A DNA stretch of 64,000 bases, from NCBI GenBank assembly GCA_017405115.1, contig JAFRBA010000114.1:30315-94314 (forward strand). Reading direction: 5' to 3'. The position numbers were made by a program, and so were the translations under genes. Source of the stretch: Kiritimatiellia bacterium. GTDB lineage: Bacteria; Verrucomicrobiota; Kiritimatiellia; RFP12; UBA1067. The notes beneath the pieces are model-generated. The model saw nothing but the letters and a program-made list of their open reading frames with translations, ran no database searches and was not told the origin of the DNA. Shown here in pieces: positions 43,941 through 54,200 of this stretch. How positions within the stretch are numbered: position 1 is the stretch's first letter; each line of letters starts with the position of its first letter.

Positions 43941-43982
43941 TTCTCCCGAATCCTCAGGCAGGCAAAGTGCGAGCGTAGCGAT

Positions 43983-44004
43983 GTAGCCCGGCGGTAAGCC
44001 GGGC
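43983..44004 (+). repeat. Hairpin just after the variable-protein gene (REP-like or DGR-type cruciform)
   Basis: GTAG overlaps GCCCGGC/GCCGGGC (7-bp perfect stem, loop GGTAA), 43 nt after the SUMF1 stop. The GTAG makes it REP-like. GC-rich hairpins at about this place after a VR also assist DGR retrohoming in the Bordetella phage system. Confidence 0.6.
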
Positions 44005-44022
44005 GAAAGAGCGGAGCGAGCG

Positions 44023-44364
44023 ATGGCGCAATTCAACACATTCTACATTCCGATGACGGACGACGGCTCCAACGCCGAGCGGATGAATGCGTTCCTGCGG
44101 GCGCATCGCGTGTTGAGCGTGCGGCAACGCGACTTTCCAGATGGCTGGGGATTTTGCGTGGAGTGGATTGACGGTACTGTTGATGCGGCGGTCGCGGGGC
44201 GACCGCCCTACCGGGCCGAACGCCACGCGGAGCGGCTTTATCGATTGCAATCGATAGCACTCGAGGGCAAACGACAGCGGTTAAATTGCGATAGCAATCG
44301 AAGGCGATCGATAGCAGCCGGCAGCAATCGAAAAACGACAAACCACGAGCGAAAGGCGATCTGA
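44023..44364 (+). CDS. Small protein between variable protein and four-helix gene, repeat-derived C-terminus
   Basis: A 113-residue protein; start ATG preceded by GGAG at 7 nt. Residues 1-52 look like a real compact domain (MAQFNTFYIPMTDDG, MNAFLRAHRVLSVRQ, WGFCVEWIDG). From about residue 55 the chain is encoded by mobile sequence: a REP hairpin (44187-44211), the 20-bp repeat (44211-44230) and a GCAATCGA array (44240-44340), giving RLQSIALEG...SNRRRSIAAGSNRK. The original C-terminus has probably been replaced. The stop overlaps the next start (TGATG). I do not recognise the family; position suggests a DGR accessory protein. Confidence 0.6.
   Translation: MAQFNTFYIPMTDDGSNAERMNAFLRAHRVLSVRQRDFPDGWGFCVEWIDGTVDAAVAGRPPYRAERHAERLYRLQSIALEGKRQRLNCDSNRRRSIAAGSNRKTTNHERKAI
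44187..44211 (-). repeat. GTAG-type REP hairpin inside the small-protein gene
   Basis: On the minus strand: GTAG, GGCGGTCGC, loop CCC, GCGACCGCC. Perfect 9-bp stem, same class as the doublet in the GH127 gene. Directly followed on the plus strand by the 20-bp repeat copy at 44211-44230. Confidence 0.85.
44240..44340. repeat. Degenerate 10-bp GCAATCGA-type array 1
   Basis: Units such as GCAATCGATA, GCACTCGAGG, GCAATCGAAG, GCGATCGATA and GCAATCGAAA follow one another at about 10-nt spacing, covering the 3' part of the small-protein gene. Confidence 0.85.
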
Positions 44365-45053
44365 TGGCTGAACTTTTCAAAAACTCCACGGGCTACAAGC
44401 GGCTTGATGTTTACATCTTGATGAACATCATCCAGCTTGAGACGCTCGTGTTCTGCCGCCGGTTCCTCTCGCTTGAAAACGACCCCTGCGGACGCCAGTT
44501 CGACCAGATGACCCAGGCCGCCCGCTCGGGCGTGAAGAACCTCACCGAGGGCAGTGAGCGCCAGGCCACCTCGATGCAGACTACCCTGAAGCTCATCGAC
44601 GTGGCGAAAGCCTCTCTCTGCGAGCTGCGCGACGACTTCCTAACCTGGCTCCTCGACAAGAACCTGCCGCCATGGCCGATGCGTTCGCCCGAGGCGCAGG
44701 AGGTGTATGCGGTGCGCTTCGACGCGGCGAACTACGGCGACGACGTGAACTACGACCTCGCGCGGCACATCATCGCACAGCGGGCGAAGTTTGCGCGGTG
44801 GTTTGGGGGCGGTGATGGTCGAATGCTATCGAATGCTATCGAGGGCGATCGGCAGCAATCGACGATCGAAAGCAATCGATCGCAATCGACAGCAACCGGT
44901 AGCAGCCGAGCATCGGCGGCGATCGGCGGCGATCGGCGGCAATCGATTGCAATCGAAAGCGGAGGCCGGCGTTACATTTGTCAACGCGATGCTCATTTTG
45001 ATCGGGCGTGCCTTGCACATGCTCGACCGCCTGCTGAAGCAGCATGGCGATGA
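44364..45053 (+). CDS. Four-helix-bundle (S23/Avd-like) protein, frameshifted within a repeat array
   Basis: The first 150 residues are a convincing four-helix-bundle protein of the S23/Avd type (KRLDVYILMNIIQLETLVF, FDQMTQAARSGVKNLTEGSE, DVAKASLCELRDDFLTWL, LARHIIAQRAKFARWF). The frame then enters a 10-bp repeat array (44819-44960), reads it as SNAIEGDRQQSTIESNRSQS, and ends out of register at 45053. The natural continuation, a helical suffix domain plus zinc ribbon, is open in the next frame (44791-45279). Avd proteins are pentameric partners of DGR reverse transcriptases; its place after a SUMF1 gene supports that link. Probably a broken gene, or phase-variable through the array. An assembly indel in the array is the main alternative. 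Confidence 0.7.
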   Translation: MAELFKNSTGYKRLDVYILMNIIQLETLVFCRRFLSLENDPCGRQFDQMTQAARSGVKNLTEGSERQATSMQTTLKLIDVAKASLCELRDDFLTWLLDKNLPPWPMRSPEAQEVYAVRFDAANYGDDVNYDLARHIIAQRAKFARWFGGGDGRMLSNAIEGDRQQSTIESNRSQSTATGSSRASAAIGGDRRQSIAIESGGRRYICQRDAHFDRACLAHARPPAEAAWR

Positions 45054-45279
45054 CTTCATAAAGGAGGGCGGCTTCTCCGAGCGCATGACGGCGGCGCGCG
45101 TGGAAGAGAAACGCAACCAGCGAAGCGCCGTCGATGAAGATGCGCCGCCCTGCCCGATTTGCAGCGGCGTGATGCGCGTAAAGCACGGCAAGACAGGCGA
45201 TTTCTGGGGATGCACCAATTACCCCGCGTGCAAGGGCACGCGAAACATCGGCCAGCGAGTGACCAAGGAGGGCTTATGA
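44791..45279 (+). CDS. C-terminal half of the four-helix protein: suffix domain plus topoisomerase-type zinc ribbon
   Basis: Open frame in register +1 relative to the N-terminal half. Up to about 44960 it merely reads the repeat array. From residue 57 it encodes VNAMLILIGRALHMLDRLLK and FIKEGGFSERMTAARVEEKR, a helical 'four-helix-bundle suffix' region. A zinc ribbon follows (CPICSGVM, 14 residues, then WGCTNYPACKGT), as in the C-terminal repeats of topoisomerase I. In related proteins I would expect this joined to the four-helix domain in one chain. It has no convincing start of its own (an ATG at 44989 lacks a ribosome binding site). Its stop overlaps the start of the giant gene as ATGA. Confidence 0.6.
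   Translation: MRGGLGAVMVECYRMLSRAIGSNRRSKAIDRNRQQPVAAEHRRRSAAIGGNRLQSKAEAGVTFVNAMLILIGRALHMLDRLLKQHGDDFIKEGGFSERMTAARVEEKRNQRSAVDEDAPPCPICSGVMRVKHGKTGDFWGCTNYPACKGTRNIGQRVTKEGL
44819..44960. repeat. Degenerate 10-bp GCAATCGA-type array 2 (frameshift site)
   Basis: About 14 units in almost perfect 10-nt phase: GAATGCTATC twice, GAGGGCGATC, GGCAGCAATC, AGCAATCGAT, CGCAATCGAC, AGCAACCGGT, then GATCGGCGGC repeated, then AATCGATTGC and AATCGAAAGC. Because 10 is not a multiple of 3, gain or loss of one unit shifts the frame of the four-helix gene. Confidence 0.9.
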
Positions 45280-48200
45280 TTTTCGGAAGCAATCGAAAGC
45301 AATCGAGGGCAATCGAGAGCAATCGGGAATCGACAGCAATCGATAGCATTCGATTGCAATCGGCAGCAATCGTAAAATCGATTGCAATCGGCGGCGTTCG
45401 ACTGCTGTCGATTGCTTTCGCATCTTCCGCCAGCGCCGACATTGATCTCTCGGGGCTCCAGTACTCCACGAGCGCGGCGAGCGCCGGGCGGCGCTTGGAG
45501 CTGCGCGGTGAAGGTACCGTCGGCCACGCGCTCGTAAACGGCACGGAGTACAAGGGCGATCCAAATGGCGGCGCGGCGACGGCGTGGAATACCGCCTCTT
45601 TAGCGACCGGCTGGCAAACGCTCACGAGCGGCACGAATGCGGCGGCGATTTTGAAGCTTGATTCTGCAACGACTGCAATCGAAGGCGGTCGATTGCAGTC
45701 GAATACGACCTGGAGCAACGCCAAAACCCACGTAATCCGCAACTGGGTGACGGTGCCGAGCGGCGTGACGCTCACGATCTCGCAGGGCGCGATTGTGAAG
45801 TTCTGCGAGTCGGCGGGCATCAAGGTGCTGTCCGGCGGCAAGGTGCAGATCAACGGCGCGGAGGGTGCTGACGTGTTCTTCGCCTCCATCGGCAACGACA
45901 CCTACGGCGGCGACACGAACCTGCGCGCGGGCGACTTCGAGACGAACTCCTACGAGATCGTGACGCTCAACGGCGGCACGTGGAGCGACAACGGCTACTG
46001 GGTGACGCCAGATGCGCAACTGCGCGGCTATCCCGAAGTGACGCTTCACGATTCGCTTGCGTCAATTTCCGATGGCGTTGCCCGCATCCCTGTGACGGTG
46101 GAAAGCACGCGCAATGCGCCATTCTCGATTGACTGGGAAATCTCGGGTTCGCCATTCTCTACGACGAGCGGAACGCTCTCTTGGTCTCAGTCCAGCGAGG
46201 GGACGAAGTACATTGAGATACCGCTCAAATCTACCTATGTGCCAAGCGGAGTTGAAACATTCACCGTGCGGGCGACGCTTGCGCGAAGCGTGACGCGTGC
46301 GAACGAGACGGCGCAGGTGAAGGTGTTCAAGGGCGACCTTGATTTGTCAGCGCTTCAGTTCTCCACCAGCGCGGCGTCCGCCGGGCGGCGGCTGGAATTG
46401 CGCGATGAAGGCACCGTCGGGCACGCGCTCGTGAGCGGCACGGAGTACAAGGGCGATCCAAATGGCGGCGCGGCGACGATGTGGAACACCGCCTCGCTCA
46501 CCACCGGCTGGCAGACCCTCACAAGCGGCACGAATGCGGCGGCGATATTGAAACTCGACTCGCAATCGACTGCAATCGAAGGCGGTCGCCTGCAATCGAA
46601 CACAACTTGGAGCAATGCCAAAACCCATGTGGTACGTAACTGGGTGACAGTGCCGAGCGGCGTGACGCTCACGATTTCGCAGGGCACCATCGTGAAGTTC
46701 TGCGAGTCGGCGGGAATCAAGGTGCTGTCCGGCGGCAAGGTACAAATCAACGGCGCGGAGGGCGCGGACGTGTTCTTCGCCTCCATTGGCAACGACACCT
46801 ACGGCGGCGATACGAACATGCGCGACGGCGACTTCGAGATGAACTCATACGAAATCGTTACTCTCAACGGCGGCGAGTGGAGCGACAACGGCTACTGGGT
46901 GACGCCGGATGCAGCCGTGAGACCGTACCCCGAAGTGGCGTTGCATGGCGCCATTGGCGCGGTGGAGGGCGGCGTCGTGCGCGTACCCGTTTCCGTGGAG
47001 GGAACGCGCAACGCGCCGTTCTCGATTGACTGGCAAATCACGGGGGCACCGTTCTCGACGACGAGCGGCACGCTCACCTGGTCGCAGTCCAGCGAGGGCA
47101 CCAAGTTCATCGAGATTCCGATCAAGGCGAACTACTCGCCGAACGGCAAGGAATCGTTCGCGCTTTCGGCCACGCGGGCGCGGAGCGTGAACCTCTCGAA
47201 CGAGACGGTGCGCGTGAGCGTGTATTCCGGGCATATCGCCATCGGCGACGTGATTGAAAACGGCGAATCAACGCCGAGCGCAGGCACGGAAATCGAGACG
47301 CGCGGCATTGGCGGCACGATGATCGCCAAGGCGCTGGAACGCATCACCTATTCGCCGCGCTGGAACGGCGCGGCAAGTTGCGAGGTGGCAGTCGATGGCA
47401 ATCGATTGCTATCGACTGCAGACGAAGGCCAAACCACCTGGCCCCGCCCGGAGACGCCCGGCCTCTACACCTTCACGCACAAGGCCGGCGGCGAAACGCT
47501 GACGGCCCGCTTCGCAGTTTTAGGCGACGATACGACTGCAATCGAAAGCAATCGACTGCAATCGAACACAACCTGGACCGCCGACAAGACCTGGCTCATC
47601 ACGGGCGAGCTCACGGTGCCGAGCGGCGTGACGCTCACCATCGAGCCGGGCGCGGTTGTGAAGTTCATGCCCGGCGCAAAGCTGATCGTCGAGGCGGGCG
47701 GCACATGCATCGCGAAGGGCGTGAAGTTCACCCACGCCTACGACGACGCCGTGGGCGGCGATACGCTCTTCGACGGCGCGGCGACGTTGCCCGTGATGGA
47801 AGACTACGAAATTAAGGGCACGGTCACGGACGACGATTCGACGGAATACCGTTATACCGCACCGATCATCTTGAGCGGCACGATCACGGCCAACACCACG
47901 TGGCGTGGCTGGAAGGTCTATAACGTGACCGGCAACCTCACGGTCCAAAACGGCGTCACGCTCACGGTCGAACCTGGCACGGTGGTGAAGTTCAACTCGG
48001 GCGTATCGCTCACCGTCAACAGCGGCGCGACGCTCAACGCCATCGGCACGCGCGCGCAGCCGATTGTATTCACCTCCATCAAGGACGACGAATACGGCGG
48101 CGATACGAACGGAGATGGGGAGAAGACGTATCCGTATGCCGGAGATTGGGCGCGAATCTACGCAGGAGGAACGCTCAACATGAACTATTGCCGCATCCGC

Positions 48201-51200
48201 TATTGCAACAACAATAGCGACCAAGGCGCAATTCAGGGGTCGGGTGGTACTGTGTTGTTTGACAACGGTATCATCGAGGCATCGACATACGAGTGCGTCC
48301 GCATGAACAGCGGAAAGTTTACGGCGCACAATTCCGTGTTCCGTGATGCTTCCATGGGCTTTGGCTATTATGGCGGCTCAGGCGTGTATGTTTACAACTG
48401 CGTGGTTGCTGATTGCACGATTGCCTGCCGTGCCAGCAACAAGCACTTCTACAACACTGTTTTCTACAACTGCTACACGTTCCTCGAATCAACGTCTTCG
48501 AGCTGCGACCACTGCGTGTTCTACAATGAACCGGGGCTTGGTGCTCAGTCGGCTACGCAAGTCGGCTCCAACGGCAACATCTGGGGCGATCCGAAGTTCG
48601 TTGATGCGGCGAATGGCGATTTCAGGATTCAGAAGGGATCGCCGTGCATCAACGCGGGCGACGCTGCGAACGCGCCGGATTTCGACTACTACGGACAGCC
48701 GCGCGATGACGGCGCGCCCGACATCGGCATCTACGAGCTTGCGGGCGGCATGAGCGCGAATGATCTGGCGGCGGTGGCGGTGAACGCGCAAGCTGCGCGT
48801 TCTACTATCGGCGACACACTTACGGTTTCCTACGATGTCGCCAATGTCGGCAAGCAGGCTATCAACGGCTCGTGGCGTGATAAGGTGTCGCTCGTCTCGG
48901 CGGATGGCGGCTACTCTATCGACCTTGGTACGGTGGTGCAGTCCGCCGCGTTCGCCGTGGGCGCGACGAACACGTTCGACGCCTCGTTCACGGTGCCGAC
49001 CGATGCCGAGGGCACGTGGCGCGTCCAGGTGGGCGTGAACGTGGAGCGCGACATCTACGAGGGCGCGAACGTCACGAACAACGTTGCTACGAGCGAGGGG
49101 ACGGTCGAGGTCTCGTTGCCCGCGCGCGCGGCTTCGGACGGCTTCAGCGGGACGGCGACGAAGGGCGCACCTGCGTCGGCGAAGTTCGCGCTGGACGGCG
49201 CGGAGCCGATTGTGGCGCGGATCAACGCTCCGGCGGGCACGGTGGTGTATCTCGGCAGCGGCTTTATGCCGAGCGCATCCAGCTACTCCGCGCGCGCCGT
49301 GGTGGGCGCGGACGGCGGACTCATCGGCATTCCGGCAGGCGTCACGAGCGCGTACATTCTGGTCGAGACGACATCCTCGAAGGGCGCGGCGTTCACGATG
49401 ACGCTTGAATCGGCGGCACTGGCCGTGCAGAGTGTCACGCCCACCACGCTTCCCTACACGGGCACGACCGGCCTCGTGATCGACGGTGCCAACTTCGCGG
49501 AAGGGTGCACGGTGGTAGCGTGGCCGGACGGACAGCCGACGGCGGAAGTTGCGCTCGGCGCGGCGAACATGGTTTCGGCCACGCGGCTTTCGATTGCAAT
49601 CGATTGCAATCGACTGCAATCGGGAACTTCCTACACACTGCGCGTGGCCGACGCTGGTGGCAACAGGGCCGCGCTCCCCAGTGCCGTCACCGTCGCAAAT
49701 GTCCCCGCCGCGCCGAAGCTGAAGGCGACCTTGGACGCGCCGGCGAGCGTGCGGCGCGGACGCACCCTCACGGTGTACATCGACTACGAGAACGTCGGCA
49801 ACGCCGATCTCCCCGCGCCGATCTTCGAGCTGATTTCGCAGGGACAGGTGTTCAAGATCGACGGCGCGGTCTATACGAACAGCGTGAAGGTGATGGGGCT
49901 TTCGGCGGAAGCGCCCGTCGGCACGCTCCGTCCGGGCGAGCCGCAGCGCATCGGCATCCCCGTCACGATTCTCGCCGAGAACGTGAAGTGGAAGCTGAAG
50001 TCATATCACGCGGCGCAGGAGGGGGCGAAGAAGAAGTTGCAGCTGGAGGCAATCTATGATGCCGATTGGATTCGACAGATATCCGCAGTCACAAATACGT
50101 CGCTGTATGCGTCCATCAAATCTAAAATGGGTAACACGTGGGGAACGTTCTACCGTGGACTTGGAGCATACGCGGATGGGGCATTGTCTGATGGAACGGC
50201 GGTTGTCACGTTTAGGGAGCTTGCCGATGGATTTATGGCGGAGATGTATGAAAGCGTAAAGGATGCTATGCCTAGTAACGATGGCATGGAAAGCAATACT
50301 GCAACTTCAATGCTTTCAACTCCGAAATCAATGCTGCTAGGGGATTCTATATCTGCTGATGATGGTGAATGGTTGGAAGGGACGAAATACGACAAGGACA
50401 ATTCCAATCCTGGCGATGTGTGGTGGTGGCGTGGCAGTGGATGGTTTAAGCCGAAGCAAGATGTAAAGACTGACAGATTCGCAAATTCAAAAGACATATT
50501 GTTGATTTGTCATGGCAATGCCAATTCCATACATCAGGATTGGATAGAAGACATGGCCAAGAAAGCCATTTCAAGCGGAAAATTCAAGGTCGTCTTGGCT
50601 GCGGATTGGGGTGATGATGCATTTCGCCATCAACCGGATTGGGCGACGGGCTGGCCGGAGGAAACAGCGGTCCACATTCCAGAAGATGCGCGAATGTCTT
50701 TTGTTGCACTTCGGAATATGGGGGTGCAGGGAACGGAACTGTCAGTTGTCGGTCATAGTCATGGGGGGCATTACGCGGGCATAGTTGCGAGAAATATTGG
50801 AGCTAAGAAACTAATTGGCCTTGATACATCCCCGTATTGGACGCAGAAGAAAAATCCTGCAAGAAACAAATATCCAATAGCATGGAATGCGGAAACGAGT
50901 ACCGCATCAGAAAGTGTTGCCTTATATAAGTCTTCTTGGTTCTATTCTATGGGGACGGATCCCACTGACGGTGTGAACGGTGCAATTTGGGGCAAGCCAA
51001 GTTTCTATGTCTCTCAAGTTGGGGATTTCTACAATGATGCATGGAAGCGTGGAAATGAGAAAAACAAAATGGCGTGGAGGGACATCCTGCGTTATACCGA
51101 TCTTCGACACGGCTACTCACATCAGTGGCTTCGTTTGAATTTCAATGACATATTGGCTTGGAATTGGTCTAATTCCGGGAATACGTGGAAAGAATTAAGT

Positions 51201-54200
51201 GGATACGATCAGTCAATCCCAGAGGTAGGTCAGTTTGCAGGTGTACTTCGTGGTACAGAAATGGAATGCGGTGCAAACGTAAAGACTCGCGTTGCTGAAA
51301 ACATCGGCGTGTCGGCTGATAGCGTCGAATGGCTTTATGACAGATATGTTTTAGGGAAAGACATTGTATCCCATTCGTCTGGTGTTCCTGTCGTGAGATC
51401 TCCGGCTTCATCGCTTCCCATTCTTCAAGAGAGATGGTTGAGAATTTCAGAACATGGACTTAATTCCTTTGCCATGTCGGGTGCGAATTCATCTGGCGTG
51501 TATGAACTTGGCGGGGATGGCGTGGAATTGACCATGTTCATAGAGAACTATGCGAACAACCTGTCGGTAGATTACAACCATTCGACGGTTTCACGCATAG
51601 AGAAACCATGGCAACGAGGGTTCGGTCATTTGATCCTTGTTGCAGATGTCACGGATGCAGGAAGTGCGGTATCGAGTGTCGTGAATGACGTGCGGGCTGC
51701 CGGTGGTGCCTCGCGGCTCTCCTGGGAAAAAGTCATGCGGCTTCAAAATGCTGGATTGAAGTTTGCCGCTGTCAATGTCGAGGGCGGTGGCATGATGAAT
51801 GAAGACGTGTTCCTTCGCCCTGTAAGCGGATCGATAAGACATGATTATTCACTTCCGCTTCCGGCGTCGGTGTTCCCTTCAGGGAAGACAGACGATGAAG
51901 AGCCGCGAGACGCAATTGTTCTTGGAATAGTTGGCGTCAATGCCAACACATGGCGCAAGAATGGTTCGATAGAACTCTACGAAGGGGAGTTGTGCCCAGA
52001 CAACAACTGCATAGCGCGAGTGATAAAGGTCAAGCCTAAGGGACCTTCTGGTGAAGTTATGTCTGGTCGGGCAGTGGAGTTTTATTGGTCTGCAACGCAA
52101 GTCTCCGCCTTCGCGCCAGAGAATATCCAAGACGACAATACATGGACGGCAGACGAGAACGGGAATTGGACTGTCACGCTGACGGGCGCGACTTCCTACG
52201 GGCCGACGAACATCGTTGCTGGCTCTTGGACAGGATTCGACTGCACTGTGTCGCAGCGAGAATGGACGCCTAATCCGAATGTGACCGTGACGGGGCATTT
52301 GTTTACTGGTGAAGATGGTGATTTTGTGCCAGCGCAGGACTACACCGTAATTCTCGCTGTTGAAGATGCCAATGGCAAGATTGGTACGAAAGAATACCAG
52401 TTCACGATCTATCGCCATGTCGACGAAGATGACGGCGAGGACGAGGACGCGGGCGGGTCCACAGAGCCGAAGTCGTGCGACCCGAACGCGATGGAGGGCG
52501 AAGAAGGAATCGGCGACGCGCGCTACGTGAAGCCCGGCCAGGAACTCACCTACACCATCTACTTCGAGAACAAGTCCGACGCCGAGGCCGCTGCCGCGTG
52601 CGTGGAGGTGGTCAACCCGCTGAACGAATGGCTCGACTGGTCGTCGCTCACGATGCTCGACGTGGGATACAACAACAACGTCGACAACGGATTGAGCGGT
52701 CTCTCCGAGGGCGTGAGCGAAAAGACGATGGACGGCACGAACGTGAGCGTGCGGACGGAGTTGACGATCATTCCGCCTTCGGCAGCAATCGGCAGCAATC
52801 GACAGCCATCGAATGCTGTCGCACAATGGTATCTGCGCATCATCGACCCGAACGGTGACAGCGAAGGTTGGCCGCTCGACATGACGGGAGGATTCCTCCC
52901 GCCGAACGGTTCCGAAACGCATTGCGGCGAGGGATACATTCGATACAAGGTGAAGGTGCGCGGCGATGCGCCCGGCAATGTCGTCATCACCAACTCTGCG
53001 ACAATCATCTTCGACCATTTCAACGACCCGATAGAGACCGATCCGGCGTGGTGGAACACGGTTGCGCCGACGTCGTCGCTCATCACCCTCAAGCCCAATA
53101 GCACCTCGCGCGGGTCGGTCAGCGGCGGAGGGACGTACAAGATCGGCGCGACGGCTACGCTGAAGGCGGCGGCGAAGAGCGGATACGCGTTCGCGGGGTG
53201 GTTCACCGACAAGGCGTGCACGAAGCCACTGAACCCGAAGGGCTACGACAACCGCAGCCCGACGGTGAAGGTCGTCGTGCCGGAGGACGACACGACGATC
53301 TACGCCAAGTTCGTCTCGAAGGGCGACGACAAGGCGGCCCTGAAGTTCACGTCCGCGACGAAGAAGCTCGCGACCACTCCCGCCAAGGCGACGGCTGGCT
53401 CCAAGTTCTCGCTGAAGATCGGCGCATCGTCTCTGTCCCTGCCGACGTTCTCGGCGACGGGGCTTCCAAAGGGCCTTTCCATCAACAAAGCGACAGGCGA
53501 GATCTCCGGAGTGGGGACAGTCCCCGGAGCCTACACGGCGAAAGTGACGATAATGAGCGCTGCGGGCAACAAAATAACGCAAAATGTGAAGATCACGGTC
53601 AGCGCCCCGTCGTGGGCGAAGGGCACGTTCTACGGCACGGCGAAGCCCGGCAAGAAGGGCGACCCGATGGCGTATCTCCAGTTCACAGTCGGCACGACCG
53701 GCAAGGTGTCCGGCAAGGTGACGTACAAGGGCAAGGCGTATTCGTTCAAGTCGACGCTCTCTTCCTGCACGGCGTCAAAGGCGGCGTTCACGCCGAAGGT
53801 TAAGATCGGCAAGAAGACGTTCAAGCCCGGCACGGTGACGGTGAAGACGAGGAAAATCGGGGGACTGTCCCTAGTCGAGGCGGCCAACTCCAAGGGGACG
53901 TTCGCCGCGCAGAAGAAGCCTGGCCTCGTCAAGAAGGGGAAGACGCTCGCCAAGCTCGTCGGCAAGAGCTTCACGTTCACGAAGAAGACGAAGAACTCGG
54001 GCCTGACGAAGAGCGGCGACAAACTGAAGGTGAAGCTGGCTGACGGCGACAAGGTTACTGCGTCCGGCACGGTCAACGGCAAGAAACTGGCAGCTCTTTC
54101 GGCGCCGTTGATCGTCTCGAAGGTGTCGTCCCTGCCCGGGATGACGACCTACACGCTGTACGCGGACATCCTGGACGCGAAGACCAAGTACTACAAGACC

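Noticed and set aside
44240..45420. CRISPR array or phage-type tandem repeat
   Set aside because: The repeats are 10-bp, degenerate and without spacers; no cas genes are present.
44240..45420. HIP1-like (GCGATCGC) palindromic octamers
   Set aside because: The core GCAATCGA is not palindromic, and the units are tandem with 10-nt phase rather than dispersed singly.
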